A stretch of 34,771 nt of DNA, taken from positions 221,800 through 256,570 of the forward strand of contig BFEA01000575.1 in NCBI GenBank assembly GCA_003427395.1, given 5' to 3'. Shown in pieces: positions 1 through 10,157 of this stretch. Every line of letters starts with the position of its first letter. Position 1 is the stretch's first letter. The stretch is from Chara braunii (taxonomy: Eukaryota > Streptophyta > Charophyceae > Charales > Characeae). The notes below the pieces were generated by a model, which was not told the DNA's origin, ran no database searches, and saw only the letters and a list, made by a program, of their open reading frames with translations. The position numbers were made by a program, and so were the translations under genes.

Positions 1-324
1 CGACAGGTACATCCACGTCTGGCTGTAAATGTGGTCGGATACATTTACGATGGTGCTAGTGTGCGTGAGTACGCCCTCAGACACGCATTTCTACTGATAC
101 CANGCTAGGGCGTGGGGGCGCAGCCAGGACGGCGGCGGCCTGNCGACCANCCCACGAGAGCTTCNCCGTTNCTTTTGTTGCCNACCTATGGAAATTNAAT
201 NTTCCCCTTCTTTTCTACACATGTCCACGAACATGGCTGCATTCGGGCTCTAAAGAAAGTGAAAAAGTTAGGGTCCAGGAGGTATCAAAGGTCGAGGCAA
301 TTGAGTCCATCGGTAAATGTATGA
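1..324 (+). pseudogene. Unidentified ORF remnant at window edge
   Basis: Frame 1 is open from the first base to a TGA at 322-324, apart from one TAG at 106-108. Several single Ns between 103 and 200 make the translation unreliable. The first 34 codons look protein-like (a stretch with VGYIYDG and YALRHAFLL) and the rest is basic. I recognise no family. It could be the 3' end of a gene cut by the window, or chance. The Ns suggest a low-quality contig end. Confidence 0.2.
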
Positions 325-804
325 GTTCAACANGCATCCGNTCTCCCTTTTTTTCTTTTTTTCTTGCCCTTTATTATCACGGCTCAGTGCCCAAGGCNAC
401 CAAACCCTCGCTTCAGCGTCAGCANCTTGGGGCACTTAGTGTTAGGCCACGTAGCAATGTGCTGCCACTGGTGTCTTCCCTGGTGGCGCGAATATAGAAA
501 TGGAAAAAAACTATAGCCATTATTGATTCGATTAGAAAGAGTGCAGCTTAAGGATCTTTAAACGCATGACTTTGTTCATGTTTCTTTTCCTCTTCTGCTA
601 TCTCTCCCCCCAGATTCTTGGTCCCCTTCCCCCCTCCGCCCCCCAACGACGGGTGTATTATTCCAAGTGAAAAAGCGGAGAAAGATAAGGGGCAACGACG
701 TTTCGAGCTGCGCTCGGCGTTATTGGGAGGCAACCCCGACGCTTTTCGAAACGGGGCTCTCTGTCTTTTTTTTTTTTTTTTTTTTTCTCTCTGTTGCGTG
801 TCAG
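325..804. other. Pyrimidine-rich spacer with T21 tract
   Basis: No gene is seen here. The stretch is rich in C and T, with a 21-base T run at 766-786 followed by CT-rich sequence and a CAG at 802-804. In a trans-splicing organism this would be a plausible splice acceptor for the decayed gene that follows. That is inference from base composition only. Confidence 0.4.
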
Positions 805-2060
805 GTTGTCTCCACAGTGCGATTATTTCGGTGTCCCGTCTGTTGCGCTCTTGTCGAAATCTCTATCGCGGGCGTCTTGTTCTCTATGCTGTCACCAAAA
901 TAGTGTGAGGACACGGTATCTCTCGCGCCTGGAAACTTTTTAATGTTTCGGCTGTGCCTGCGCAGCTTGTGGGTCGATCATTTGTTGCTTTCGGGCGCTT
1001 GGCCTGCGACGAGACGGTGGCGGCAATTGGACGCAGGTGACTCGTGTGGATTGAACTGGCAGGGGCAGTCGGGCGCAAGTCGGGGAAGCGAGTAGAAGTT
1101 AAACCACGAACAGTTGCGCTCCAAGGGTCGAAAGAGTCAACAGAGATTGTGGGCGCCACACGAACAAATTTTGAAACGGATCCGTGGCTGACTGTTGTGC
1201 CTTGGCGGGCTCACCCTTTGCACACCTGGTCTGAGGACGATTGGGCTGCTACTTTGTCGGACTGTTGGTGCGCGAACGATTGTCGCTTTGCGACCATGCT
1301 GGAATGGGGACGTGTTATCGTATTGCCACATTTTAAGTTGAGACCCTGCAAAGTAAATTGCCCACAAGAAATAGGCCCCGCCATGCGCACGCTGGATTTC
1401 ACGCACGTCTTGGCGTCGCCAAGGACCTGACCGAAACTCTTCCAGTACGAATTACTCGTCTGTGACAGTCTTTGTGATTTCCTGTCAGAATACCCCATGC
1501 TAAGTCTGCAAACATCGTCTTGCGTGGTCTCGTACTGCTGTGTCCACCTCACGTTGGATGGCCAACCATTCAGCAGAGTGTTGTGCGTGGCGTGCACAAA
1601 CAAAGATAGAACACCGACAGACGCCGCCGTGATTGCAACATACACTACGACGTATCTGTCCGAAGATCGTGAGAGGCTGATCGAGCGGACAATTCTAGAT
1701 AAAAGACTCAGAGTGGTGCCCCATGAAAGGAACCCCGATTAACGACATTGGGAAGACATTGAGGCCCGGATATGTTGCATCAGAGATGCCATCGGAGAAT
1801 ATTTATTACAGGATTCGACGTTTGTCCGAATGGGATACATATCTTTTTTCTCGAAAGATGGGACATGTGGCGAGCTTCTTCGACTGGCGTTCGGCTCAGC
1901 TTTGTCATTTTTGTACGGTTTCAACAGGGGGACACAACCGCGACCCGACATTGCCCACGTGAGTGTTACTGTGCCCTTTCACGACGTCACTTTGCCCGTG
2001 TCCTGTAACATAACTTGGCTGGATGGGGTGAAGAAACGAGAAGGCTATTGCCAGTTTTAG
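805..2060 (+). pseudogene. Decayed protein-coding gene of unknown family
   Basis: One frame (positions divisible by 3) stays nearly open for about 420 codons. It is broken only by stops at 906-908, 1038-1040, 1428-1430 and 1740-1742 and ends with TAG at 2058-2060. Chance would give roughly 20 stops over this length at this base composition, so it is probably an old gene. The translation is mixed and globular, not low-complexity. It has several Trp and Cys residues (WSEDDW, CWCANDC) and a C-terminal half with segments such as YLSEDRERLIERTILD and FVRMGYISFFSKDG. No signal peptide, membrane segment or known motif was recognised. The true start is unknown. It sits downstream of a polypyrimidine tract and is not part of the Helitron copies. 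Confidence 0.4.
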
Positions 2061-2426
2061 ATGCTCTGTTGCGCCTCTGTCTTTTTTTCCTTCTCTCTCT
2101 TTCGTTTTTTGCTTCTTTTTTTTTTTGCTTCCTGGAAATGTTGAGGAATCTCACGAATGTCTTCATTGTTGATCATTTATGCCGGAATATACAATTTTTC
2201 TTATTTGTTGTTTGGCGGTGGCAAAAAAAAAGATAGTTCATTAAGCAGATGGGTAGATCGGCGGGGGGAGGCTGAAATTCAAGGGCCAGACCTGTGTGTA
2301 CAGAGCATGAAGACAGAAAGGGCCCAAAGAGATAAAAAAAAAACGTGTTCGCTGCGGGCGCAGAAGGTGCAGCGAGGGGGACAACGATTTGGTACTGAAA
2401 GTTGAGCGCAGACAGACAGGGAAGGG
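2061..2426. other. T-rich then A-rich spacer, no gene seen
   Basis: This stretch directly follows the decayed gene. It begins with CT/T-rich sequence (T runs near 2080-2130) and turns purine-rich with short A runs near 2225 and 2335. Short ORFs here have no recognisable content. It may be a 3' untranslated or intergenic region. Confidence 0.3.
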
Positions 2427-2542
2427 GATAAACGACAGCCAAGTCTGCTGGATCGGGTTTAATTAGCTTTAATAGTTTAATTTCGATAAACGAGAGCCAA
2501 GTCTGTTGGATCGGGTTTAATTAGCTTTAATAGTTTAATTTC
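2427..2542. repeat. 58-bp direct tandem duplication, two units
   Basis: Units 2427-2484 and 2485-2542 are identical except for two substitutions, near base 9 (C/G) and base 22 (C/T) of the unit. The unit begins GATAAACGA and ends TTTAATTTC. No gene overlaps it. Confidence 0.9.
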
Positions 2543-3164
2543 AATATTGACAAAGACGTCTCTTAAACACAGCATATCTGCTTTTCGCTGAAATTTGCAA
2601 CACGTTTCCTTTTGTGTGATGTGTTGATCAGATCTAGCATGATATTGCCGCAGGTATGTCTTCACATCTGGATCTCCTCAGCTGGTGAGTTTTGTTTTGT
2701 TTTTTCTCGGCTTCGATGACGGTGGACACTGAATCAGGTTTGAATAGTCGACACTTGGCCTGACTGTCGTCGCCGAGTGTGAAACCCCCCTGCGCGCTGT
2801 TTTTGGCTGAGCCGCTGGGGCGCCGTTTCAATTTTTTATAGCAGGCGTTCCAACCGTTAAAGTCCGGCGCCCCGGAAGATGAACTTCGCATACTGTTGAT
2901 GGCAATGGCCCGAGGTCACCGTATGGCCCACATACTATGGTGGTTCAGTAGCTGCTATCTGGTCCTAAAAAAAAAAAAGAACAGAGGGAAACGCCAAATT
3001 CACAATCTGAATATCCAATTGCTGTTATAATCTAGAGTCTGGGCATGCATCTTAAAAAAAGGGCCAAGTGCTTCCAGGCTACTCTGGTTGTGGTCTGTAC
3101 GTGCTTTGCGCTACCTGTTTATAATGGTTATAGCTGTCGGGACTTTTTTTGGGCTTCTCGAGGG
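2543..3164. other. Spacer with scattered pieces of the downstream repeat
   Basis: No gene is supported. Near 2551-2575 the string GACGTCTCTTAAACAC matches a module of the 3165-4185 repeat array. Near 3005-3030 the string AATCTGAATATCC is another piece of that array. The region therefore seems to be a more diverged outskirt of the same repeat family. A short A run lies near 2969-2978. Confidence 0.35.
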
Positions 3165-4185
3165 CATGTTGAATTTGTCTATCGCTTTTGCCATTGAGCC
3201 CTGTTATAACAACTCAACGGTTTGAAAAGAGGGGGGGAAAGGGGGGGGAGGGGGCAACTCAATTTGAGTATTCAGCTTCTACCATGTCAATACGCGACAT
3301 GGAGACCGACTGAACGACCGATTTTTCGTTCTTCCCCGCAGCTGGACAAATGCGTCTCTCAAACGCAATACGACGCGGAGGGAAAAAGGTGGCAAAAAAA
3401 AAGGCAAATCTGAATATCCTGCTTCTGCTATAACAGCCCCGACGAGAATGGCGTCGGTCCGACGGCCGGAAGTAGCGATGTGCAGCGAACCGGTTGATGT
3501 TTGACTTTCCCCCGCGGCTGACTGCCAGAGCGCCTGCGCGGCCGCCTCTGCGAAGGGTTCATAGCAGATGAGTGATGAGAAGGCAGACGCGGCGCATATA
3601 GAGTTTATAGAGATCGGGTGGCCAGCCGCGTACTGCATCGAACAACCCAGCTTAACCCCATAGCTTAATTTGTGTATTGCTTTGACCACTAAACTCTACC
3701 ACAACAACTAAACGGTTTGGGAAGAGGAGGAAAAAGGGGAGGGGGTGAATGCATACAATACGAATATTCGGCCTCTACTATGACAACCCCAATGAGGATA
3801 ATGGCAATCTGACGACCACAGATAACGGCACGCTGCGATACGACCAGAATGTTGATACGCAGCAAAGAGATCAACTAAACAGTCGATCTTTGACCCTTCT
3901 CCGCAGCTGGACGCAAACGTCTCTTGAACACGACATAGCGAGAAGGGGAAAAGGGATAAACAAAACACAATCTGAACATCCAACTTTTACTATGACAACC
4001 CCGATGAGGATAACGTTGACCTGACGACTAAAGGTGGCGGCATGTAGCGAAACAGCCGAACTGTTCATGCACAGCAAAGAGATCGACTAAGTAGCCGGTC
4101 TTCGTCTTTGCAAGGGATTCATAGTAGATGGCTGACGAGGAAGCAAATGCAGGGCATGTGGAGTGCGCAGAGATTGAGTAGCTGT
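3165..4185. repeat. Degenerate ~500-bp direct repeat, two units with internal modules
   Basis: Unit 1 (about 3165-3660) and unit 2 (about 3665-4185) share the same blocks in order. These are a start with AACGGTTTG before a purine/G-rich tract (3219 and 3711); GAATATTC/GAGTATTC followed by TCTAC and TATGACAA-type sequence (3262, 3758); CCGCAGCTGGAC (3345, 3902); AATCTGAAtATCC (3408, 3969); and TTCATAG.AGATG (3559, 4118). Unit 2 also holds a roughly 212-bp internal repeat, 3757-3968 against 3969-4180. On the minus strand the modules give related peptides of the form ILIGVVIVEAxYS, seen three or four times. These may be real diverged coding or a by-product of the repeats. I know no named family. 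Confidence 0.65.
3231..3254 (+). other. G-rich tract able to form a G-quadruplex
   Basis: G7, AAA, G8, A and G5 follow one another inside the first unit of the degenerate repeat. The second unit has a purine-rich but less G-pure equivalent near 3720-3746. The runs are long enough to give four G-triplets. Function is unknown. Confidence 0.5.
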
Positions 4186-5362
4186 TGTGAGTTAAGATTT
4201 TCCTGAGTAGTTGGTGTCAGGGATGAGAATTTCATAGCGGCAATGGTATGGATAGGATAGACGAATACGAAGAGTTCACTTGAGATCAAGAGATGGTCAC
4301 GAGAAGGGTAGCAACGGGCTGGGGCAGCGGCGGAGCAATGTTCATGTCTGTATACGTACGGGGGTGAGGCAGAGTTAAAGAACTCGCAACTGTTGTGAAA
4401 ATGTGTAGATATCAAATTTTATAAATCGATTGTTGTTTTCATCAAGGGAATATGGTGATTATCGGGAGGGATTGGGCCGATTAGCATTGCCTTAAGCCCC
4501 TTGTGGCTTTTTTTTAGAGGGGGCCGGAGTAATGAAGAAAGAAAAGAGCATGTGTCCTGTATGTGTGTTTACTATATGGTTTATCGGCCTACTTTTGTTC
4601 TTCTACAATGTTTAAAGGACGAGTGTGATTGGCCACGTTAAGTACACCGTGTCACAGGATCTGCAATGCTTATCTTGGGACTTCATTTCCGCCCAGAACC
4701 GCTCTGTCTTGCGCCCGGCCGCTCTCCTACAAAGCCATGGGTTTTCTACTCGCAGGCTGTGTTTATCGCACATGCGGGTTCTGTTGCCGGGGGGAAGGTG
4801 GAGATCACCCCGCTGTCCCATCTTCCCCTCTTTTTGTTTTCCCTCTCTTTTGTACATCACATTTATTTATTTAATTCACATGGTGTGGGGGCACAACTTG
4901 GCGGGCCGATCATATGCTGTTTTCGTATCAACAGTGGGCAATATTTCGAATGTGCACGTGCGTCCTTGAGGGGCGATTGTTTATTATTTTCAAATCGATT
5001 GCCAGTGGCAAAACTACGAAAACGATTTGACGCGGGCTGCTCGCGCAGATTAGACTCGTGGGGGCAGAGGGACTTAGATCAGGAAAGCGATGAGAGGTTG
5101 AAGAGTAAGGGGAACAAATAACAGGAGGAGAAAAATGTCTGTATTGTCATGTTGTCTATATGATGCCTGATGCTCTTCGGCTTGTCGCTTACTTTGTTGT
5201 TTCATTTACGCTGTATGAATCTATTGCTGCTCAAAGTCGGCTTTCAAGTTGTCTAACGTCAGATTGGTCTTGCCTGTGTCCATTCGTTTTTGCCTCTGTT
5301 GATTATTTGTGAATACAGTGCACACATAGCTTATCCAACTTAAGAAACGCTTTCTTCGTGTC
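4186..5362. other. No recognised gene
   Basis: The longest open frame (4666-5121, 151 codons) has a Leu/Pro-rich translation running through a CT-rich patch, and overlapping frames are about equally open, so I do not call it a gene. A long ORF is also open on the minus strand at 4119-4415, without recognisable motifs. There are no repeats of note apart from short CT-rich and T-rich patches near 4820-4870 and 5170-5210. Confidence 0.35.
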
Positions 5363-5365
5363 GTG

Positions 5366-5802
5366 ATGAAAAAAAAGCAAAAAAGAAAGCCGTTAAGGAA
5401 ACACGGTGTGATATCTACTGCGAAGCAAAGCAAACACCGTCGACGGACAAAATCTTCGCCTTCGTCGGAGTCCCCGAGGTCTGTGTCTCGGATGCAGGCT
5501 ATACAATCGTTCGTACTTGTTCCACAGACTTCGCCGCATGCGTTCCTCCTTCCATCGCAGCCCGCAAAGGCGCAGACGCATTCGGCGACTGTTGCCCCGA
5601 AACCGCAGCAGCAGCGCAGACGCCGTCGATCTGCATGCGCCTCGACTACGTCCTATTCATACTCACATTCATATTGTTCGTCATACAGTTTATCCTCCTT
5701 CACACCCTGCTCCGTCCACCGTTTCGCCATAGCTTGCCATGACAATGGCAGACTGAAAAAATGTACGTTTGAAGTTTTGAATATATGGGATCAGTTGTGT
5801 GG

Positions 5803-5833
<31 letters not shown>

Positions 5834-6214
5834 CGTTTGCCGATTCTGCTTGAGACTCATGTGTCGTTCCGTTGTTCTTGTCGAGATGGTCATAAACGCA
5901 TAGTGATCTCCCCGAGTCAATACCTGTTTCACCTTGGCATTATCTTTCCTACTGTGTCTCATGTTAATATCATTTTTTTTTGTTTTTTAAAAGAAAAGTT
6001 TCATTTCTGTTATATGAGCTGGAAAACAGGCACGACATCCCTCATATTAATAGCTACAGCCACGGAGATGAGCCCCGCACTCCTGCTAAGCTTAACCCCA
6101 CAACAACAAACCTCTGCCAGCTCTCCAAAGATCAGTGCTCAAGGCACACTGTCGGCTCGCGACCCGTTGCAAAACCGTCTCATCTATCTATTCTCTATCT
6201 ATCTACACTATTAA
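5366..6214 (+). CDS. Weak hypothetical ORF, basic and Ser/Pro/Gln-rich N-terminus
   Basis: The frame is open from ATG 5366 for about 282 codons. Residues 1-100 are Lys/Arg- and Ser-rich with a QQQ and RRRRR stretch. This resembles in style the low-complexity N-terminal part of ULP-B in the element downstream. The middle of the ORF runs through an A28 tract (5803-5830) that would encode polylysine, which makes the full-length reading doubtful. A short FAIAC motif near 5730 also occurs in ULP-A, but the rest does not align. It may be an old exon or leader region upstream of ULP-A, or chance. No function is assigned. Confidence 0.2.
5803..5830 (+). repeat. A28 homopolymer
   Basis: An uninterrupted run of 28 A residues. 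No retrotransposon coding sequence or polyadenylation signal was recognised just upstream, so it is treated as a simple repeat. Confidence 0.9.
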
Positions 6215-6427
6215 TATTTGTGCTTCTTTTCCTATTCAGAGAAAAGCCCCCATCCTCTGGAGAGTTTTGTAGACTCCTATGTTTTATATATGTTTTGTTT
6301 ACGCATTTTGCGAAGTTGCTTTGTTAGTAGTTAACACCATGCTGTGTCATTTTATGCTGATAGTCATTCTTACGCATGGTTGTCTGTTACCTTTGATGCA
6401 TAGCTTATGTTACAAACGTGATGGTCA

Positions 6428-7009
6428 ATGCAAATTGCGTCCAGGCACACTGCCCTTCGTTCATTCTGCGCTTTTTGTGCGCTCCACGACCAGAAATGGG
6501 TGGATAGTATATGCATCGGTACATATACTGAACTCCTTATGCCAATGTTTCCGGACGTTTTGTTTGCGTCATGTCATACATACAGTTTTGCCATTGCTTG
6601 CCAAGATCGGTGTCTCGTACACAATTCGCTCACAGCCCGTGCTGCAGGGTTGTCGTTTGATCATTTCAGACGCTGTTTTTTCCCCTTACACGTAAATAAC
6701 ACTCACTGGGCGCTAACACACTTTGTTGTGGAAAATGCAACAATTTACATTTACGATAGCTATCACGCCCAACATCCATCTATCTTTCATGATTTGCTTA
6801 CATGGCTCCAAGCAGAAATGGTCATTCCTGAGTCGGTCCATTCCATGCGGAACGTTTATAATGCCGGCCCAGTCCAATATAACTACACTGATTGCGGAGT
6901 GTTCATGCTTGCTATGCTGCGGTTCCTGCTAGTTTCGCCTGTCTCTTCCCGTGTCGATGCCTTTTCACATCTGGATATTCCATGTTACAAATACCTTTTC
7001 CATAATTAG
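6428..7009 (+). CDS. ULP-A, stand-alone C48 (Ulp1/SENP-like) cysteine peptidase, copy 1
   Basis: The frame encodes 193 residues with the full catalytic set of clan CE family C48: His93 in NTHWALTHF (codon 6704-6706), Asp110 in YIYDSYH, Gln150 in GPVQYN and Cys156 in TDCGVFM. An N-terminal LHxxxW...IGxYxxLLM block (residues 20-39) precedes the catalytic region and is shared with ULP-B. Family members cleave SUMO or ubiquitin-like tags; the target here is unknown. The start is the first ATG after a stop at 6419-6421. The TAG at 7007-7009 replaces a GAG in copy 2, where the protein continues about 40 residues, and homology of copy 1 also continues past the stop to about 7180. This copy is therefore slightly C-truncated but keeps its active site. 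Confidence 0.75.
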   Translation: MQIASRHTALRSFCAFCALHDQKWVDSICIGTYTELLMPMFPDVLFASCHTYSFAIACQDRCLVHNSLTARAAGLSFDHFRRCFFPLHVNNTHWALTHFVVENATIYIYDSYHAQHPSIFHDLLTWLQAEMVIPESVHSMRNVYNAGPVQYNYTDCGVFMLAMLRFLLVSPVSSRVDAFSHLDIPCYKYLFHN

Positions 7010-7259
7010 CTTTTTGCAGCGTCCATCACGTCTTCCTTGTCGCCGACTGCCTGGCTTATCAGCGGTGCTGCGTACGCATGTGGCCACCGGTGTACGCCCC
7101 AGGGTACAATTGCTTCCCCAGCCGCTGCTTTTCACTTTTTTGGTGTCGTGTTTTTTCGGTTCACAACGTGTTCTTTTCGTTGCCGTTTGGTTAACTGGAA
7201 ATGCGCTTGTGATCCGTCGATAATGATATATATATGCGTTCGCATATCTATTGTGAAAA

Positions 7260-8212
7260 CGTTTATTTGTTATACGCCCGTCCTTTGTAACTAATCGCCC
7301 TCCCATGTCTATTGGATATTTGTTTGTGTTTTCGTGTGCAGGCTTTTCAACAGAGTGTGAACAGGTAATATAACTCTATCAAAAATGAAACCGAAATCGA
7401 ATATTGACATTTTGAAATGCCTTCATATTTGACGGCTGAGAGATCCACAATCGAATTTTTTTGGGGGCAAGTCGAGCTGCTTCCTATGATGAAGCTACCC
7501 CGTGCATTTAAGTTTGTATGTCGGTGTTCCGTCTGAACTTGTTCGCTGACCTCCGTAGACCAACTTCTCGTTCTCGCTGCCTTGAATCACCGGTGCCTCT
7601 GGGCTCCCTTTTTCGATAAACAATGGTTAAAAAAAGGAAAATAATATCGGGCGTGATTGGAGTTGTATACATTCATGCAAGCGTGGGCGTGAGTGTGCCT
7701 TTGGTGAAGGCATCTCGGCCCTATAGGCAGGCTGCACAATTCGAAAAATGCAATAAAAAGGAGAAAAAGAAGAGTTGCACGGACTTGGCCGTGATAACAA
7801 CCGGATGCATTCCCCTGCATGCCTGTGCAGTATACGTTGCAATCCTTTGGCAAAAAAAACACGTATGGGACGGATCACAAACAACTCGAGCAGATCATAG
7901 ATAAAAGAGACTCAACCGACCGAAAAAAGAAAACAGCAGCATTCGAAATGTGGCCGCCTTATCTGTAAAGTGCACTCCATGGAGAAAGTATGTGAACACA
8001 GTCTCCTATACTGCTCTCCTCGCTATGGTCACAGTAGAGAAAGCGTTTTCTTTTTTTCCCCATTTCCCCCTCACTCGTAGGTACCAAAAAACTTGAATTT
8101 GTGGGTCATTGCTGGCCCTACGTCCCGCCCCCGATTGCTTGGGGAACTCGCTAAACCTCGTTGTTTTCCGACCCTGGTGGGGTGTTAGTGATTGAGGTTT
8201 TCGAATCTGTAC
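7260..8212. other. ~953-bp block present in copy 1 only, flanked by CGTTT
   Basis: Copy 2 joins the sequence matching 7259 directly to that matching 8213 (near 23203). In copy 1 the extra block starts with CGTTT at 7260-7264 and is followed by CGTTT at 8213-8217. This could be a target-site duplication from an insertion or microhomology used for a deletion in copy 2. The best ORF inside is 93 codons (7623-7904, Lys-rich, unrecognised). No transposase or terminal repeats were recognised. Confidence 0.55.
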
Positions 8213-8220
8213 CGTTTGCT

Positions 8221-8223
<3 letters not shown>

Positions 8224-8278
<55 letters not shown>
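8224..8278 (+). repeat. (CT)n microsatellite
   Basis: An uninterrupted 55-bp CT tract 114 bp upstream of the start codon of the large Helitron protein. Copy 2 has only a short CTCTCTCC at the same point (near 23211), so the array expanded or contracted after the copies separated. Polypyrimidine here could also serve as a splicing signal. Confidence 0.9.
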
Positions 8279-8280
<2 letters not shown>

Positions 8281-8391
8281 TTTTATCAAACTCCTTTCCC
8301 CCCGCTGTTGTGCTTATCGCACTGCGGCTTTGCTCTCTGTTTTCCGCTGCCGCTGCTCTTTTATAAGACATCCACAAACGCGTGCACCAAT

Positions 8392-9198
8392 ATGTCGGCT
8401 CCTTTTCCCCGCCCTCATTACACAGTGCATCGTCTGTTTCACTTTGTTCAAAATTCTTTATACGGCGGTGGAAAAGACGAGTAAACACGTATGGAACCCC
8501 CTGCCCGCAGGGAAGAACGTCTGTGTAATCAAAGAGTTGTGGCGCAAATGGAACTGAAATTGTTCGGCGGACGCGCCTGGATTGAGATGCAGCGTGGCAT
8601 AGACAAGCGAGGGAGAGAAAAAGAATTACGCAAGATTCCTTCCAAACCATCGACCAGGTGCAGCGCGCAGAGCCTTTGTCTCGCTTCAGTTTCAATGTTG
8701 AGATAGAGCATGACCGTGCAGCAACGCTTGCCCACAAAGAGCAGCTAGAAAGAAAGCGAGCAGACCGCAGAATGCAAGCAGACCGTGAAGCGGTTACGGA
8801 GAAAGAACAACGTCTTAAACGTGACGCAGTGTGGCATCGTGAAAAACGGGCCCAGAAACGAACAGATCAGTTTGACTCCATGCTCAAACCTTTGATCGTG
8901 AAGCCTCTGAGACTTAAGCAGTTGGCTCACACTAAACATTTGGGCGGGGCCCCGACGCCGTACGCCCGTTCGACGACGTATGCTCCTCCGCTCAACACAC
9001 AGCATCTTTTCCATAACACATCAGACGGAGGGTTGTCAACACCGTCGGCGTGCACCGCCCGCGTGGCGGAAGCTGTGATATATTCGTGTTTGGAGTGAAT
9101 GGCCCGAGACCGTGAAACACGGTGTGCCTTGCGACTGTCATTTCTCTTTGCAATTACGGCGGAACATAAAAACGCCGTTGCAGGACGTGTAGTCGAAA
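8392..9198 (+). pseudogene. Helitron Rep/helicase protein, N-terminal basic coiled-coil region (copy 1)
   Basis: The start is the ATG at 8392 (MSAPFPRPHY), conserved in copy 2. After a 29-codon opening comes a long Arg/Lys/Glu-rich region (for example EQLERKRADRR and EKEQRLKRDAVWHREKR) predicted to form a charged coiled coil. Arg/Glu-rich leaders of this type precede DUF6570 in many Helitron proteins. Copy 1 is broken by TAA at 8482-8484 (CAA in copy 2), an ~11-nt deletion near 8549 that shifts frame, and TGA at 9096-9098 (CGA in copy 2). This is the N-terminus of a single reading frame of about 2,400 codons running to ULP-B. Confidence 0.7.
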
Positions 9199-10070
9199 AA
9201 CTTAGTCCTCGCAGTCTTGTTGAAGTCGTATGCTGCGTTTGTGACGAGCTGGTTCCACATAACGAAGCGACTATTCATTACTCTTCCAAATCGGATATCA
9301 TTAACCGAATGCAAACCTCTTTGTTCAATCCAGATCCTTCGTTACATTCAGATCTTGTACAGTGTTATAATTGCACCGACCTGTCTCCCGTTTTCACAAC
9401 GATCATGTTATCAAGAAATGGTATGACAAAACTCGACGATGGCAGTGTCCGCTTTGCTATCTGCGTGGAATGTGAAAAAACGCTTTTCCACCCACGCCTA
9501 CGAACACACCTTCCAAAATTTGGAATTTGCAATTGCCAACCATTTTTTTATCAGTGCGCTGCCTGTCACTTTGCAGAATGCGGCTTGGCCAGAATTGCTT
9601 ATGACAAACCCGACAAATATTTTCTCGCAGACAAGGATAATGTGGGGAGGCTGGCACCGTTCGATATGCTCCCATTTGCTTGTCTTTGACGCTATACCCG
9701 GACCGACAGCGACTTTGCTGCCAAGATCATTAACAAAGGACATGTTATACCGCATCATCTTAGCAGGTGCATTTACTGGTGATCAGATTGCGCACATAAA
9801 AAATTTGGATCACGTCCGACATTCGATGGTCGAAAATCTCCTTGACTTTTATACGTCGCATAATTTTCTATATTTTGAAGTGAAACGAGACGACGTGGTT
9901 CTTGACAGCATTCCGCACGATGAACCTGTCTACGTGCCAAAGTCTATCATCCATGATATGTCAAATGACCACGCTTACGCAAAGCTTCTGGACAATGAAC
10001 AAGATGGTCTCAACGCTCCCTCCGACACAACGAACGAAACCACATACGTTGAAAAGTCCGTGTTTTTTTT
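9199..10070 (+). pseudogene. Helitron protein: Cys-rich and DUF6570-like region (copy 1)
   Basis: Three CxxC-type pairs (CCVCDEL near 9231, QCYNC near 9360, CVECEK near 9463) suggest zinc binding. They are followed by the motif order of DUF6570 of Helitron proteins: LPKF.AIANxxFI (frameshift near 9525 between frames 9099-9540 and 9439-10200), then a Leu-rich region, RHSMVENLLDFYTSHNFLY and KRDDVVLDSIPHDEPVYVPKSII. In other Helitrons this region lies just before Helitron_like_N; its role is not well defined. Homology to copy 2 is continuous. The single frameshift near 9525 leaves the two halves in different frames, so this copy is inactive. Confidence 0.7.
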
Positions 10071-10157
10071 TCGCACGCGCCCCCTCCGTTGGATACGGCT
10101 GTCGAACATCGTGTGCTTGAGTTGTCGAAAGCCACGTAGTTCAATGATCCAATTTTC

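Noticed and set aside
4666-5121. 151-codon ORF as a gene
   Set aside because: Overlapping frames are nearly as long, the translation runs through a CT patch, and no motif or second copy supports it.
5803-5830. Poly-A tail of a retrotransposon
   Set aside because: No reverse transcriptase, endonuclease or polyadenylation signal is visible upstream, and simple repeats are common in this window.
8006-8737. Minus-strand 243-codon ORF with a long Arg-Glu repeat
   Set aside because: The repeat is the (CT)n tract read backwards, and the rest is antisense to the conserved Helitron N-terminus.
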